In this document: in pieces, positions 26,431 to 35,792 of the stretch
Numbering within the stretch: the first letter of the stretch is position 1
Layout: each line of letters begins with the position of its first letter
Position numbers and translations under genes: made by a program
Notes under the pieces: model-generated
What the model saw: the letters and a program-made list of their open reading frames with translations, nothing else
Told to the model about the DNA's origin: nothing
Database searches by the model: none
Assembly: GCF_002531575.1 (NCBI RefSeq)
Contig: NZ_NWTI01000027.1
Coordinates: forward strand, 1 to 64,000
Reading direction: 5' to 3'
Source of the DNA: Bradyrhizobium sp. Y36
Lineage (GTDB): Bacteria > Pseudomonadota > Alphaproteobacteria > Rhizobiales > Xanthobacteraceae
Length of the DNA: 64,000 nt

Positions 26431-26440
26431 ACCTGATACA

Positions 26441-27124
26441 ATGAGCCTTCAACTCGACTTTCCCGCAGTGCTGGAGCGTTGGCCGAGCTTTGTCGCCGGC
26501 GCCGTCCTCACGCTGGAGCTGGCCGCCTTCGCGACGGTGCTCGGCGCCCTGCTCGGCACGCTCGCGGCGGTCGGGCGCGGCGCGCACAACGCGCTGATTG
26601 CGGGCGCCTGCAAAGCCTATGTCGAGACCATCCGCAACACACCGCTGCTGGTGCAGATCTTCCTGGTCTATTTCGGCCTTGCCAGTCTGGGTCTGAAATT
26701 CTCCGCCTTCACCGTGGCCGTGGCGGCGCTGACGATCAATGTGGGCGCCTACACTGCCGAGATCATGCGCGCCGGCTTCGAGGCGATCCCGCGCGGACAG
26801 ATCGAGGCCGCCGAGGGCCTGGCGCTGTCGCGGTTGCAGATCTACTGGCACATCATCCTGCTGCCCGCGATCGAGAAGGTCTATCCGGCGCTCACCAGCC
26901 AGTTCGTGCTGTTGATGCTGGCCTCCTCGGTCTGCTCGCAGATCTCGGCCGAGGAGCTCACCGCCGTCGCCAACTACATCCAGTCGGACACCTACCGCGC
27001 CTTCGAGACCTACATCATCGTCGCCGTGCTCTACGTCATCCTGTCGCTGGTGATGCGCGCAGGCTTCTGGGGCCTCGGCCTCGTGCTGTTCCCGCGCCGG
27101 CGCCGGCTCGGCACGCCGCTGTGA
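26441..27124 (+). CDS. Polar amino-acid type ABC transporter permease 1
   Basis: 227 aa, His/Glu/Gln-type permease with five or six helices. The EAA loop, EAAEGLALSRLQIYWHIILLPAI, is intact (about residues 124-146). Pairs with the next gene to form the transmembrane part. Stop and the next start are separated by one nucleotide. Confidence 0.9.
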   Translation: MSLQLDFPAVLERWPSFVAGAVLTLELAAFATVLGALLGTLAAVGRGAHNALIAGACKAYVETIRNTPLLVQIFLVYFGLASLGLKFSAFTVAVAALTINVGAYTAEIMRAGFEAIPRGQIEAAEGLALSRLQIYWHIILLPAIEKVYPALTSQFVLLMLASSVCSQISAEELTAVANYIQSDTYRAFETYIIVAVLYVILSLVMRAGFWGLGLVLFPRRRRLGTPL

Positions 27125-27125
27125 G

Positions 27126-27800
27126 ATGAGCATGGGCGGACATCTCAACATCAACCATCTCATGTTCCTCGGACAAGGCGCGCTCTGGACCATTGGCCTG
27201 TCGCTGGTCGCGCTGATCGGCGGCGGCATCGTCGGGTTCGTGATCGCGCTGGCGCGGATCTCGCCGCTGAAATCGGTGCGGATCGCCAGCGCCGTCTATG
27301 TCCAACTCATCCAGGGCACGCCGCTGCTCGTCATCCTGTTCCTCGGCTATTTCGGCCTCGCCGCCATCGGCCTCAAGGTCTCGCCGCTTGCGGCCGCCGG
27401 CGCCTCGCTGACGCTCTATGTCGCCGCCTATCTCGGCGAGATCTGGCGCGGCTGCATCCAGTCGGTGCCGAAGCCGCAATGGGAAGCCGCCGAGGGCCTG
27501 GCGCTGAGCCGGACCCAGCGCATGACGAAGGTGATCCTGCCGCAGGCGATCCGCATCGCGACGCCGCCGACCGTCGGCTTCATGGTGCAGATCATCAAGA
27601 ACACTTCGCTCGCCTCCGTCGTCGGCTTCGTCGAGCTGATGCGCTCGGGCCAGATCGTCAACAACTCGCTGTTCGAGCCGTTCGCGATCTACGCCATCAT
27701 CGCCGTCACCTATTTCGCCATGTGCTATCCCCTCTCCCTGTTCAGCCAGAGGCTGGAGCAGCGGATGGGGCGTGGCAGGTCCAACCTCGCGCCAGCCTGA
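27126..27800 (+). CDS. Polar amino-acid type ABC transporter permease 2
   Basis: 224 aa. The second permease of the pair, with the EAA loop EAAEGLALSRTQRMTKVILPQAI at residues 120-142. The first half is hydrophobic (LSLVALIGGGIVGFVIAL). Near-overlapping neighbours on both sides make a tight transporter operon. Confidence 0.9.
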   Translation: MSMGGHLNINHLMFLGQGALWTIGLSLVALIGGGIVGFVIALARISPLKSVRIASAVYVQLIQGTPLLVILFLGYFGLAAIGLKVSPLAAAGASLTLYVAAYLGEIWRGCIQSVPKPQWEAAEGLALSRTQRMTKVILPQAIRIATPPTVGFMVQIIKNTSLASVVGFVELMRSGQIVNNSLFEPFAIYAIIAVTYFAMCYPLSLFSQRLEQRMGRGRSNLAPA

Positions 27801-27801
27801 C

Positions 27802-28560
27802 ATGCAGCAAATCCCCGCCGCCTCCGAACCGATCGTGTCGCTCCGCGACGTGAAGAAGAGCTTTGGCTCGCTCCTTGTGCTCGACGGCGTCTCCTTTGCC
27901 GTTCAGCGCGGCGAGGTGCTGGCCCTGATCGGCCGTTCCGGCTCCGGCAAGAGCACGGCGTTGCGCTGCATCGACCGCTTCGAGAAGGTCGACGGCGGCG
28001 AGATCGTCGTCTGCGGACATCGTGTCGACCGTCCCGACGTGAACTTGCGCGCGCTACGCCAGGACGTCGGCATCGTGTTCCAGAGCTACAATCTGTTTCC
28101 GCACCTCACGATCGAGCAGAACATCACGCTCGCACCTTGCGCGGTGAAGGGCGTGGCGACAGCCCAGGCAAAGGATCTCGCGCGAAAAGTGCTGGCGCAG
28201 GTCGGGCTCGAGGAGAAGCTGCACGCCTATCCCGAGCAGCTCTCGGGCGGCCAGCAGCAGCGCGCGGCGATCGCCCGCTCGCTGGCGATGCAACCGAAGG
28301 TGATGCTGTTCGACGAGGTCACCTCCGCGCTCGATCCCGAGCTCACCGCCGAGGTGCTGAAGGTGATCGAGCAATTGGCGGCAGACGGCATGACCATGGT
28401 GATGGTCACGCACGAGATGGGCTTCGCCAAAGGCATCGCCGACCGAATCGTGTTCATGCATCGCGGCAAGGTCCACGAGACCGGACCTGCCTCGATCCTG
28501 ACGTCGCCGACGACCCCCGAACTCACGCAATTCGTCGGCACTGGAAACCTAAAATCATAA
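27802..28560 (+). CDS. Polar amino-acid type ABC transporter ATPase
   Basis: 252 aa from ATG 27802, 1 nt after the permease stop; GTG 27772 would overlap the upstream gene. Walker A GRSGSGKSTALR, signature LSGGQQQRAAIARSL, Walker B VMLFDEVTSALDPEL, H-loop VTHEMGF: complete HisP/GlnQ type. Energises the two permeases. Confidence 0.93.
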   Translation: MQQIPAASEPIVSLRDVKKSFGSLLVLDGVSFAVQRGEVLALIGRSGSGKSTALRCIDRFEKVDGGEIVVCGHRVDRPDVNLRALRQDVGIVFQSYNLFPHLTIEQNITLAPCAVKGVATAQAKDLARKVLAQVGLEEKLHAYPEQLSGGQQQRAAIARSLAMQPKVMLFDEVTSALDPELTAEVLKVIEQLAADGMTMVMVTHEMGFAKGIADRIVFMHRGKVHETGPASILTSPTTPELTQFVGTGNLKS

Positions 28561-28580
28561 CAGGGAGAGGAGTACCAGGG

Positions 28581-29375
28581 ATGACCAAGAAGATAGTACT
28601 GGGCACTGCAGCCGCGTTGTGCGGCCTCATCATGATGGCGGCAACGCCCGCGTCGGCCGACCTGCTCGACGACATCATGAAGGCGAAGAAGATCCGCATC
28701 TCGACCGACCTTGCCATCCCGCCGTCGGGCATGATGGACAGCAGCATGAAGCCGACCGGCTCCGACGTCGAGGTCGCTCAGCTGCTCGCCAAGGACTGGG
28801 GCCTCGAGCTCGAATTCATCCAGACCACCGGCGCAACGCGCATCCCGAACGTCCTGACCGGCAAGGCCGACATCATCATCTCGACCCTGTCTGTGACGCC
28901 CGATCGCGCCAAGGTGATCGACTTCACCAAGCGCTATGCGACGCTGCAATCCGACATCGGATGCCTGAAGTCGCTGAACGTGAAGGACTGGCCCGACCTC
29001 AAGGACAAGGCGATCGGCGTCTCGCGCGGCACCACACAGGATACCACCCTGTCCAACATGAAGGACAAGGAGCTGAAGATCGCCCGCTATGACGACGACG
29101 CCACGGAAGTCACGGCGGCCGTCTCCGGCCAGGTCGATTGCGTCGGCACGTCGGCCACGATCATCAACCAGATCGGCGTCAAGAATCCGGCCCGCATCTT
29201 CGAGTCCAAGATTCCGCTGGCGACGTTCGATCTCGCCATCGGCCTCAAGAAGGACGAGCCGCGACTGATGGACAAGCTCAACGCCTGGATCACCGAGAAC
29301 GTCAAGAACGGCAAGCTAAACGCCATCTACAAGAAGTTCCACGGAGTGGAGCTGCCGTCCGATATGCGCGGCTGA
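28581..29375 (+). CDS. ABC transporter periplasmic substrate-binding protein
   Basis: 264 aa from MTKKIVLGTAAALCG with GGGAGAGGAG upstream. Signal peptide ending near ASADLLDD. SBP family 3 fold (IRISTDLAIPPSGMMD, KADIIISTLSVTPDRAKVIDFTKRY, GVSRGTTQDTTL). Binds a small polar compound, classically an amino acid, but this family also takes opines and organic acids. It completes the transporter and is separated from rpiB by a strong hairpin. Confidence 0.92.
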   Translation: MTKKIVLGTAAALCGLIMMAATPASADLLDDIMKAKKIRISTDLAIPPSGMMDSSMKPTGSDVEVAQLLAKDWGLELEFIQTTGATRIPNVLTGKADIIISTLSVTPDRAKVIDFTKRYATLQSDIGCLKSLNVKDWPDLKDKAIGVSRGTTQDTTLSNMKDKELKIARYDDDATEVTAAVSGQVDCVGTSATIINQIGVKNPARIFESKIPLATFDLAIGLKKDEPRLMDKLNAWITENVKNGKLNAIYKKFHGVELPSDMRG

Positions 29376-29388
29376 ACCGAAAATGAAG

Positions 29389-29416
29389 CCGTGACAGCCG
29401 TGCGCGGCTGTCACGG
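29389..29416. terminator. Intercistronic hairpin after the binding-protein gene
   Basis: CCGTGACAGCCG, loop TGCG, CGGCTGTCACGG: a perfect 12-bp stem 13 nt after the stop. There is no T-run, so it probably protects the 3' end of the binding-protein part of the message, raising its level over rpiB. Confidence 0.6.
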
Positions 29417-29443
29417 TCAATGCAAGATCAAGAAGGACATTAC

Positions 29444-29890
29444 ATGCGTCTCGTCATCGGATCCGACCACGCCGGCTGGCCGCTCAAGCAGACCGTCATC
29501 GACCACATCCGCAAGCTCGGCCACGACGTCGTCGATGTCGGCTCCTATGACGACAGGCCGGTAGACTTTCCCGACATCGCCCGGGCGGTGGCCCAGAAGG
29601 TGACGTCGGGTGAAGCGGCACGCGGCATCATGGTCTGCGGCACCGGCGTCGGCGCCTCGATCGCCGCCAACAAGATGAAGGGCATCCGGGCCGCTGTCTG
29701 TCACGACGTTCATTCGGCCCATCAGAGCGTCGAGCATGACGACGTCAACGTCATGTGCATCGGCGCGCAGATCGTCGGCGCCTGGCTCGCCGTCGATCTC
29801 GTGTCCTCATATCTCTCCGCCGAATTTTCCACCGACGAAGACTTCCGCCGCCGGGTGGAGAAACTGCGCGTCATGGACGAGCAAGGCTGA
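29444..29890 (+). CDS. RpiB/LacA/LacB family sugar-phosphate isomerase
   Basis: 148 aa from MRLVIGSDHAGWPLK with AGAAGGACATT upstream. Family signatures: SDHAG, DVGSYDDRPVDFPDIA, active-site Cys in MVCGTGVGASIAANK, and HDVHSAHQSVEHDDVNVMCIG. In Rhizobiales these proteins include ribose-5-phosphate isomerase B and tetrose-phosphate isomerases of polyol pathways. Its place in the cluster hints at a pentose or tetrose derived substrate, but that is inference. Confidence 0.9.
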   Translation: MRLVIGSDHAGWPLKQTVIDHIRKLGHDVVDVGSYDDRPVDFPDIARAVAQKVTSGEAARGIMVCGTGVGASIAANKMKGIRAAVCHDVHSAHQSVEHDDVNVMCIGAQIVGAWLAVDLVSSYLSAEFSTDEDFRRRVEKLRVMDEQG

Positions 29891-29911
29891 CGGCGCACGG
29901 CTGCTCATCTT

Positions 29912-30000
29912 CCGTCACTGCGAGGAGCGAAGCGTCGAAGCAATCCAGAAATGCATCTGCGGAGAATCTCTGGATCGCTTCGCCGCGCTCGCAATGACGG
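29912..30000. repeat. REP-like inverted repeat
   Basis: CCGTCACTGCGAG on the left is matched by CTCGCAATGACGG on the right, with an inner pair GAAGCAATCCAGA and TCTGGATCGCTTC. A cruciform-forming palindrome of about 89 bp between rpiB and the TauE/SafE gene; the ATG at 29994 that would extend the next gene lies inside it. Confidence 0.7.
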
Positions 30001-30032
30001 TGCTAGACTGCTCCGATTCCCGGAGCGTCCCG

Positions 30033-30758
30033 TTGGCCTTCCTCTTCGTCCTCGCCGTCGGCCTCGTCGCCGGCACCATCTCAGGCATCGTCGGCACCGG
30101 CTCGTCGATCATGCTGATGCCGGTGCTGGTCTATGCCTATGGGCCGAAGGAAGCCGTGCCGATCATGGCGGTGGCGTCCGTGATGGCGAATTTCTCGCGC
30201 ATCCTGGCCTGGTGGCGCGAGGTCGACTGGCGGGCCTGCGCGGCCTATTCGATCACGGGGATTCCGGCCGCGGTGCTGGGCGCGCGTACGCTGCTGGCGC
30301 TGCCCTCGCATGCGGTCGATCTCGCCATCGGCGTCTTCCTGATCGCGATGGTGCCGGTGCGGCACTGGCTGGCGCGGCACGATCTCAAGGCCAATCTCTG
30401 GCATCTGGCCATCGGCGGCGCCGTGATCGGCTATCTCACCGGCATCGTGGTCTCGACCGGCCCGCTCAGCGTGCCGCTGTTCCTGTTCTACGGTCTGTCG
30501 AAGGGAGCCTTCCTCGCCACCGAAGCCGCCGCCTCGCTCGGCCTCTATTTCGCGAAGTCCGTCACCTTCGAGCGTTTCGGCGCATTGACCGGCGAGGTCT
30601 TCATGAAGGGCCTGATCGCGGGCGTCTCGCTGATGTCGGGCGCCTTCATCGCAAAACGCTTCGTGCTGCACCTGAAGCCGGACGTGTTCCGCCTGCTGAT
30701 GGACGCGATCATGATTGCAGCCGGGCTCTCGATGCTGTGGAACGCGACGCAGCCATGA
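30033..30758 (+). CDS. TauE/SafE family sulfite/organosulfonate exporter-like permease
   Basis: 241 aa from a TTG (LAFLFVLAVGLVAG). ATG 29994 is possible but sits in the palindrome. About eight helices, with the repeated GTISGIVGTGSSIMLMPVLVY and LTGIVVSTGPLSVPLFLFYGLSKGAF blocks typical of the DUF81 permeases. May export sulfite, sulfonates or another anion. Unlike the transporter genes before it, it follows a 142-nt gap and may be transcribed separately. Confidence 0.85.
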   Translation: MAFLFVLAVGLVAGTISGIVGTGSSIMLMPVLVYAYGPKEAVPIMAVASVMANFSRILAWWREVDWRACAAYSITGIPAAVLGARTLLALPSHAVDLAIGVFLIAMVPVRHWLARHDLKANLWHLAIGGAVIGYLTGIVVSTGPLSVPLFLFYGLSKGAFLATEAAASLGLYFAKSVTFERFGALTGEVFMKGLIAGVSLMSGAFIAKRFVLHLKPDVFRLLMDAIMIAAGLSMLWNATQP

Positions 30759-30768
30759 GCCGCCGCGA

Positions 30769-32838
30769 TCAGGCGAATTCGGGTGCGATCGGCGGGCTGT
30801 CGGCGAGGATGCGGCTCTCGGCCACCGGCCGCCTCTCGAGCCATTGCAGCACGGCATCGAGCGGCTGCGGCCGCTGATAGAAATAGCCCTGCCCGAACCT
30901 CACGCCCATCTCGCGCATGGCCGTGGCCTGCTCGGCGCGCTCGATGCCCTCGGCAACCAGCGTGAGCCCGAGCGTGCCGGCGAGCGATGCGATCACGCCG
31001 ACGATGGCCTTGTCTTCCGCACTGCCTGGAATCTCGCTGATGAACGCCTTGTCGATCTTGACCTTGTCCAGCGGGAAGCGCCGGAGATGCGCCAGCGAGC
31101 TGTAGCCGGTGCCGAAATCGTCGAGCGCGATCGTGGCGCCCAGGCGCCGCAGGCGATGCAGCGTCGCGGAGGCGCTGGCGATGTTGTTGATCAGCGAGCC
31201 CTCGGTGATCTCGAGCTCCAGCAGCGATGCGGGCACATCGAAGCGCGCACAGGTCGCGCGCAGCTCGGCGGCGAGCGAATGGTCGGCGAGCTCGGAGGGC
31301 GGCAGATTGATCGCGATCCTGATCTGCGGCCGGCCGGCGGCCGCCAAGCGTTGCAGCGCCCAGCAGGCATCGGTCAGCACGTAGCGCGTCAGCCGCGCAT
31401 TGTTACCGCTGCGCTCGATCAGCGGCAGGAATTCGGCCGGGCCGATCACGCCGTGGTCGGGATGACGCCAGCGAATCAGCGCTTCCAGGCCGACGACCTC
31501 ATGGCTTTCGAGATCGACCTGGCTCTGGTACCAGACCTCGAACTGTCCTTCGGCAAAGCCCGCGGGAATGGCGAGCTCGAGATCCCTGCGGCGGCGATAG
31601 TCGCGCTGCAGCGCCTCATCCAGCACGGCGACCGTGCCGGGCGCCTTGCTCTTGGCATGATAGAGCGCGATGTCGGCGAGCGTCGGCAGATGCGACAGCT
31701 CCGGATCGTCGGCGCGGCGCACGGCCAGGCCGATGCTGGCACGCGGCACGACCTGCTTGTCATGAAGCCGGATCGGCTCCGAAATGGCGGCGAGCACCTG
31801 TTGTGCGAAGGCGTGCGCCGACGCTTCGTTGCTCACCTCGGGGCGGATGACGACGAATTCGTCGCCGCCGAGCCGGGCGACCCAATCCTCCGCTTCGACG
31901 GAGGTCCGAAGACGCTGGGAAATCTGGACCAGGAACTCATCGCCGGCCTCGTGACCGAACGTGTCGTTGATGCCCTTGAAGTCGTCGAGATCGATGAAGC
32001 AGAACGCAACCAGCGCGTCGGGCCTGCCCCCGTCGCGGCTCGCCACGGCCAGGCGTTCGGTCAGGGAACGCCGGTTCGGCAGCCCGGTGAGCGGGTCATG
32101 CGCGGCCATGTGCCCGAGCCGGTCGAGCGCGCCCGACGTCGTGTATTGCATGGCATTGAAGGCGCGCGCGAGCTGGCCGAACTCGTTCGAGGACGTGACC
32201 TCCGCGGGGTAGGCCCGGCCGTCCTGCTTGCTGCGCTGGATCGCCGACATCATCACCGCGAGCGGCCTGCCGATGAAGATGTTGGCCGAGATCCGCATGG
32301 CGATCAGGGTCGCGAACGTTGCAAGCAAGCCGACCACCAGCAGCAGCACCAGCCGGCTGCCCGCGTCCGCATAGAGCGCCGCGTGGGAATAGGCGATCGC
32401 GATGCGGCCGGCCTGAACGGCGGCCATGTTGCCGTTGCTATAGTGGATCGGACGCGAGACCTCTGCGATCGACGGACTCTCCGAGCGCGCCACCACGCGG
32501 GCGATCACGGCGCCCGTGTCGTCATAGACGGCCGCGGCCGCGATGGTCTCGTCGTGCATGATCTCGTTGAGCACACCCGTGACCTGGTCGTAGCGCATCT
32601 TCCAGAGCGGCTCGGCGATCAGCTCGGCCCGGCTCTCGGCGACGCGGACCATGCGGGCGTCGAGCTGCCTGATCTGCGACCAGAAGCTCGAAGCCTCGAC
32701 GCCGGCGGAGGCAAGCAATTGCACCAGCAGCAGAACGGGTACGGTCGCCCATATCATGGCGCGAACGACCGGTCGCAGGCGCGGCGGTGTAGCCGGCTCG
32801 TTGCTTTCAGGGTCGCTCATCGCCTCATCCTTGCGCAT
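30769..32838 (-). CDS. Membrane GGDEF-EAL cyclic-di-GMP enzyme
   Basis: 689 aa. Two transmembrane helices flank a periplasmic sensor domain (about residues 20-185) and a HAMP-like linker follows. The GGDEF motif is intact (RLGGDEFVV, near residue 321) as is EAL (VGLEALIRW, near residue 449) with ITEGSL, LDDFGTGYSSL, KIDKAFI and VAEGIE, so both cyclase and phosphodiesterase activity are possible. The start codon overlaps the stop of the upstream binding-protein gene by one base (TGATG), a sign of translational coupling; the periplasmic protein may signal to it. Confidence 0.9.
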   Translation of the reverse strand: MRKDEAMSDPESNEPATPPRLRPVVRAMIWATVPVLLLVQLLASAGVEASSFWSQIRQLDARMVRVAESRAELIAEPLWKMRYDQVTGVLNEIMHDETIAAAAVYDDTGAVIARVVARSESPSIAEVSRPIHYSNGNMAAVQAGRIAIAYSHAALYADAGSRLVLLLVVGLLATFATLIAMRISANIFIGRPLAVMMSAIQRSKQDGRAYPAEVTSSNEFGQLARAFNAMQYTTSGALDRLGHMAAHDPLTGLPNRRSLTERLAVASRDGGRPDALVAFCFIDLDDFKGINDTFGHEAGDEFLVQISQRLRTSVEAEDWVARLGGDEFVVIRPEVSNEASAHAFAQQVLAAISEPIRLHDKQVVPRASIGLAVRRADDPELSHLPTLADIALYHAKSKAPGTVAVLDEALQRDYRRRRDLELAIPAGFAEGQFEVWYQSQVDLESHEVVGLEALIRWRHPDHGVIGPAEFLPLIERSGNNARLTRYVLTDACWALQRLAAAGRPQIRIAINLPPSELADHSLAAELRATCARFDVPASLLELEITEGSLINNIASASATLHRLRRLGATIALDDFGTGYSSLAHLRRFPLDKVKIDKAFISEIPGSAEDKAIVGVIASLAGTLGLTLVAEGIERAEQATAMREMGVRFGQGYFYQRPQPLDAVLQWLERRPVAESRILADSPPIAPEFA

Positions 32839-33986
32839 CAGTCGGCGGCGCCTTCGGGAACCGGCAGGGACGAAATCAGCGCGTCGAGGGAAAAGTCATA
32901 GTGACCGCAGCGGCCAGCCCTCGCCCTGAATCGCGCAAAGTCGATCCGGTCGAACGCACGTGTCTTGATGAGGTCGCCGACCGAACCGAGATTCTGGCGG
33001 GTGATCGCCGACGTCTTGACTTCGACGTGGGGCGAGGCCGCCGCGAAATCGCAGCCATCGGCATAGTCGCGCAGCAGGACGATCGACCAGCCACCGAGCA
33101 GAAAATGCCCGCCATCGGTCAGCAGCAGGCGACCTGCCCTGATCTCGCGCAGCGCGTCCTCCGACCAGTTGAGGCCGACCAGCTGGATGTCGCGGCCGGG
33201 CGCGAGGCCGGCGGCGACCACCGCGCGCAGCGCGCCGAGCGCCATCGGATCGTTTCCGGCCCAGATGCCGGCAGGGCGAATCTGCTTGCGCGAGGCCCAG
33301 CCCAGATAATTCGTGGTGACCTGCTCGGCCTCCGATTGCGTCCAGTTGGCGAACAGGAGCCGGTCCACCACGACGTCAGGCGCGGCATCCACCGCCAGCT
33401 TGAGGCCGGCATTGCGCGCGATCGAGGCGGGCGTGATCTCGTCGCCGCCGATGCCGAGAAGGTGGATCTTGCCATCCGGGCTCTGCCATTTCTCGTCACG
33501 CGCAGTTCGGATCAAGGCATTGGCCATCCGCGCGCCCGCGGTCTGAAGATCGGTCGTGATGTCGCCGAGCCAGGTCTTGAGCTTCTGGCGCGGCGGTCCG
33601 AGACGTACCGCATCCTCGCCGATCAGCGTGTTCGAGAGCAGCAGCGTCTTGACGCCCGCAGCCTCGGCCGCCTCAAGGATCGGGACGGCCGCGGATTCCT
33701 CGTTCGACAGGATGAGGAAGTCGGGCTTGTCATGACGCGCCACCACGCCGAGGCCGAGCTCCTGCATGGTGCGATAATTGCGTTCGCTGGTCAGCACCTC
33801 GACATGGGCGTCGAGCTTGCGGCCGGCGGCCTGCATGGTCTGCGCGACCATGTCCCAAAAGACCTCGCCGGTCTTGCCGGGATTGACGAAGACGATGTCG
33901 AGGGGCTTGGCAAGGCTCGGGCCGGCGGACGCGAAGACGCCGCAGGCCATGCCCGCAGCGAGCCATATTCGCAGGAATCTCGTCAT
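32838..33986 (-). CDS. Periplasmic sugar-binding-type protein, putative sensor partner
   Basis: 382 aa from MTRFLRIWLAAGM; the long frame to 34037 adds a non-signal leader. Signal peptide ending near ASAGPSLA. Type-1 periplasmic binding fold of the ribose/LacI class (DIVFVNPGKTGEVFWDMVAQTMQAAGRKL, DFLILSNEESAAVPILEAAEAAG, GIWAGNDPMALGALRAVVAAG). No ABC permease or ATPase is nearby. The gene is coupled to the GGDEF-EAL gene, so it is better read as a ligand sensor than as a transporter part. Confidence 0.85.
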   Translation of the reverse strand: MTRFLRIWLAAGMACGVFASAGPSLAKPLDIVFVNPGKTGEVFWDMVAQTMQAAGRKLDAHVEVLTSERNYRTMQELGLGVVARHDKPDFLILSNEESAAVPILEAAEAAGVKTLLLSNTLIGEDAVRLGPPRQKLKTWLGDITTDLQTAGARMANALIRTARDEKWQSPDGKIHLLGIGGDEITPASIARNAGLKLAVDAAPDVVVDRLLFANWTQSEAEQVTTNYLGWASRKQIRPAGIWAGNDPMALGALRAVVAAGLAPGRDIQLVGLNWSEDALREIRAGRLLLTDGGHFLLGGWSIVLLRDYADGCDFAAASPHVEVKTSAITRQNLGSVGDLIKTRAFDRIDFARFRARAGRCGHYDFSLDALISSLPVPEGAAD

Positions 33987-34178
33987 TTCTTTCGCCGCCC
34001 CCGATGGTTCCAAGGTTGGACCCGCGTCCGCTAACACTTCGCAAAATCCACCCGGCCACAGCGGCGTAGAGCTAATGAAAGGTATATCTGTCGCGCCGAA
34101 TTAAGGTATTCGAAGCGGCGGCGATCACCCCGGTCGTTCCGTGCTATCAGCAAGCTGAAACCGCGACTCATCCGTCCC

Positions 34179-35624
34179 ATGGCCAAGAACACGCTTTCCT
34201 TCGTCTGCCAGAACTGCGGCGCGGCCTATAACCGCTGGCAGGGCAAGTGCGAGTCCTGCGGCGAGTGGAATACGCTCGCCGAGGAAGACACCAGCGGCAG
34301 CGTGCCGGTCTCGATCCGGTCCAAGCGCAAGGGACGGACGTTTGCGCTGGAGAGCCTTGCCGGCAAGAGCCCGGATGCGCCGCGCTTCTCCTCTGGCATG
34401 GCCGAGCTCGACCGCGTCACCGGCGGCGGCTTTGTCCGCGGCTCGGTGCTGCTGGTCGGCGGCGATCCCGGCATCGGCAAATCGACGCTGCTGACACAGG
34501 CGACCAGCCTGATGGCACGCGCGGGCCACCGCATCGTCTACATCTCCGGCGAAGAAGCCATCGCGCAGGTGCGGCTGCGCGCCGAGCGGCTCGGCCTGTC
34601 GGATGCGCCGGTGCAGCTTGCGGCCGAGACCTCGGTCGAGGACATCGTCTCGACGCTGTCGGAAGGCGCCGTCCCGCGCCTCATCGTGATCGACTCGATC
34701 CAGACCATGTGGACCGACACCGTGGAATCCGCCCCCGGCACGGTCACGCAAGTGCGTGCCTCGGCGCAGGCGCTCATTCGTTTTGCCAAGAAGACCGGCG
34801 CGGCCATCATTCTGGTCGGCCACGTCACCAAGGACGGCCAGATCGCTGGCCCCCGCGTCGTCGAGCACATGGTCGACGCGGTGCTGTCGTTCGAGGGCGA
34901 AGGCTCGCAGCAATTCCGCATCCTGCGCGCCGTGAAGAACCGCTTTGGCCCGACCGACGAGATCGGCGTGTTCGAGATGACGGGCCTCGGCTTGCGCGAG
35001 GTCACCAACCCTTCCGAGCTGTTCCTGTCCGAGCGCGATCTCGGCACGCCCGGCACCGCAGTCTTTGCGGGTATCGAGGGCACGCGGCCCGTTCTGGTCG
35101 AATTGCAGGCGCTGGTGGCGCCGACCTCGCTCGGCACGCCGCGGCGCGCGGTGGTCGGCTGGGACCCGAGCCGGCTCTCGATGGTGCTGGCGGTGCTGGA
35201 GGCCCATTGCGGGGTCAAGCTGTCCGGTCACGACGTCTATCTGAACGTCGCCGGCGGCTTGCGCATCCACGAGCCGGCGGCCGACCTCGCTGCAGCGGCG
35301 GCCCTGGTGTCATCCTTGGTTAATGCGCAATTGCCAACCGACGCCGTCTATTTCGGCGAGATCTCGCTGTCCGGCGTGGTACGGCCGGTGGCACAGACCC
35401 CGGCCCGGCTGAAGGAAGCGGCAAAACTCGGCTTCCAGCGCGCCATGTTGCCCGAATCGGCCCGAGGCGAGACCGGCGGCGACGCAGGATTGTCGCTGAA
35501 CGCGGTCAACAGCCTGACCACCTTGGTGGCCGAGATCGCCGCCCGCGGCTCCCGCCGGGGTGAATCGAACGCGCCGGCCGAGAAAAATGCCACACCGGCA
35601 AGATTCCGCCGCGGAGAGGGCTAG
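34179..35624 (+). CDS. radA: DNA repair protein RadA
   Basis: 481 aa. N-terminal C4 zinc finger (Cys10, 13, 24, 27 in FVCQNCGAAY and GKCESCGEW), RecA-like domain with Walker A GGDPGIGKSTLL (about residues 95-106), KNRFG motif (VKNRFGPTDE) and a Lon-like C-terminal domain. Promotes branch migration in recombination. cvpA follows 168 nt downstream. Confidence 0.97.
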   Translation: MAKNTLSFVCQNCGAAYNRWQGKCESCGEWNTLAEEDTSGSVPVSIRSKRKGRTFALESLAGKSPDAPRFSSGMAELDRVTGGGFVRGSVLLVGGDPGIGKSTLLTQATSLMARAGHRIVYISGEEAIAQVRLRAERLGLSDAPVQLAAETSVEDIVSTLSEGAVPRLIVIDSIQTMWTDTVESAPGTVTQVRASAQALIRFAKKTGAAIILVGHVTKDGQIAGPRVVEHMVDAVLSFEGEGSQQFRILRAVKNRFGPTDEIGVFEMTGLGLREVTNPSELFLSERDLGTPGTAVFAGIEGTRPVLVELQALVAPTSLGTPRRAVVGWDPSRLSMVLAVLEAHCGVKLSGHDVYLNVAGGLRIHEPAADLAAAAALVSSLVNAQLPTDAVYFGEISLSGVVRPVAQTPARLKEAAKLGFQRAMLPESARGETGGDAGLSLNAVNSLTTLVAEIAARGSRRGESNAPAEKNATPARFRRGEG

Positions 35625-35792
35625 GCGGAGGTGACGCCGAAGGCCCTCTCCACTATACAGCCGTCACAAAAGCAGCATGGGATTGCGTGGTTGCGGCCTT
35701 GCCGGGAACGCCGTCTGCCCCTCTTTTAGGGCAGCGGCCAAACACCGATTCGGCTAGAGCACCTTCGAAGTACGAGCGGACCAGACCAGCCG

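Noticed and set aside
30715..32901. 728-aa plus-strand ORF opposite the GGDEF-EAL gene
   Set aside because: Arg/His/Gln-rich translation with no domain. The minus strand holds all GGDEF and EAL motifs.
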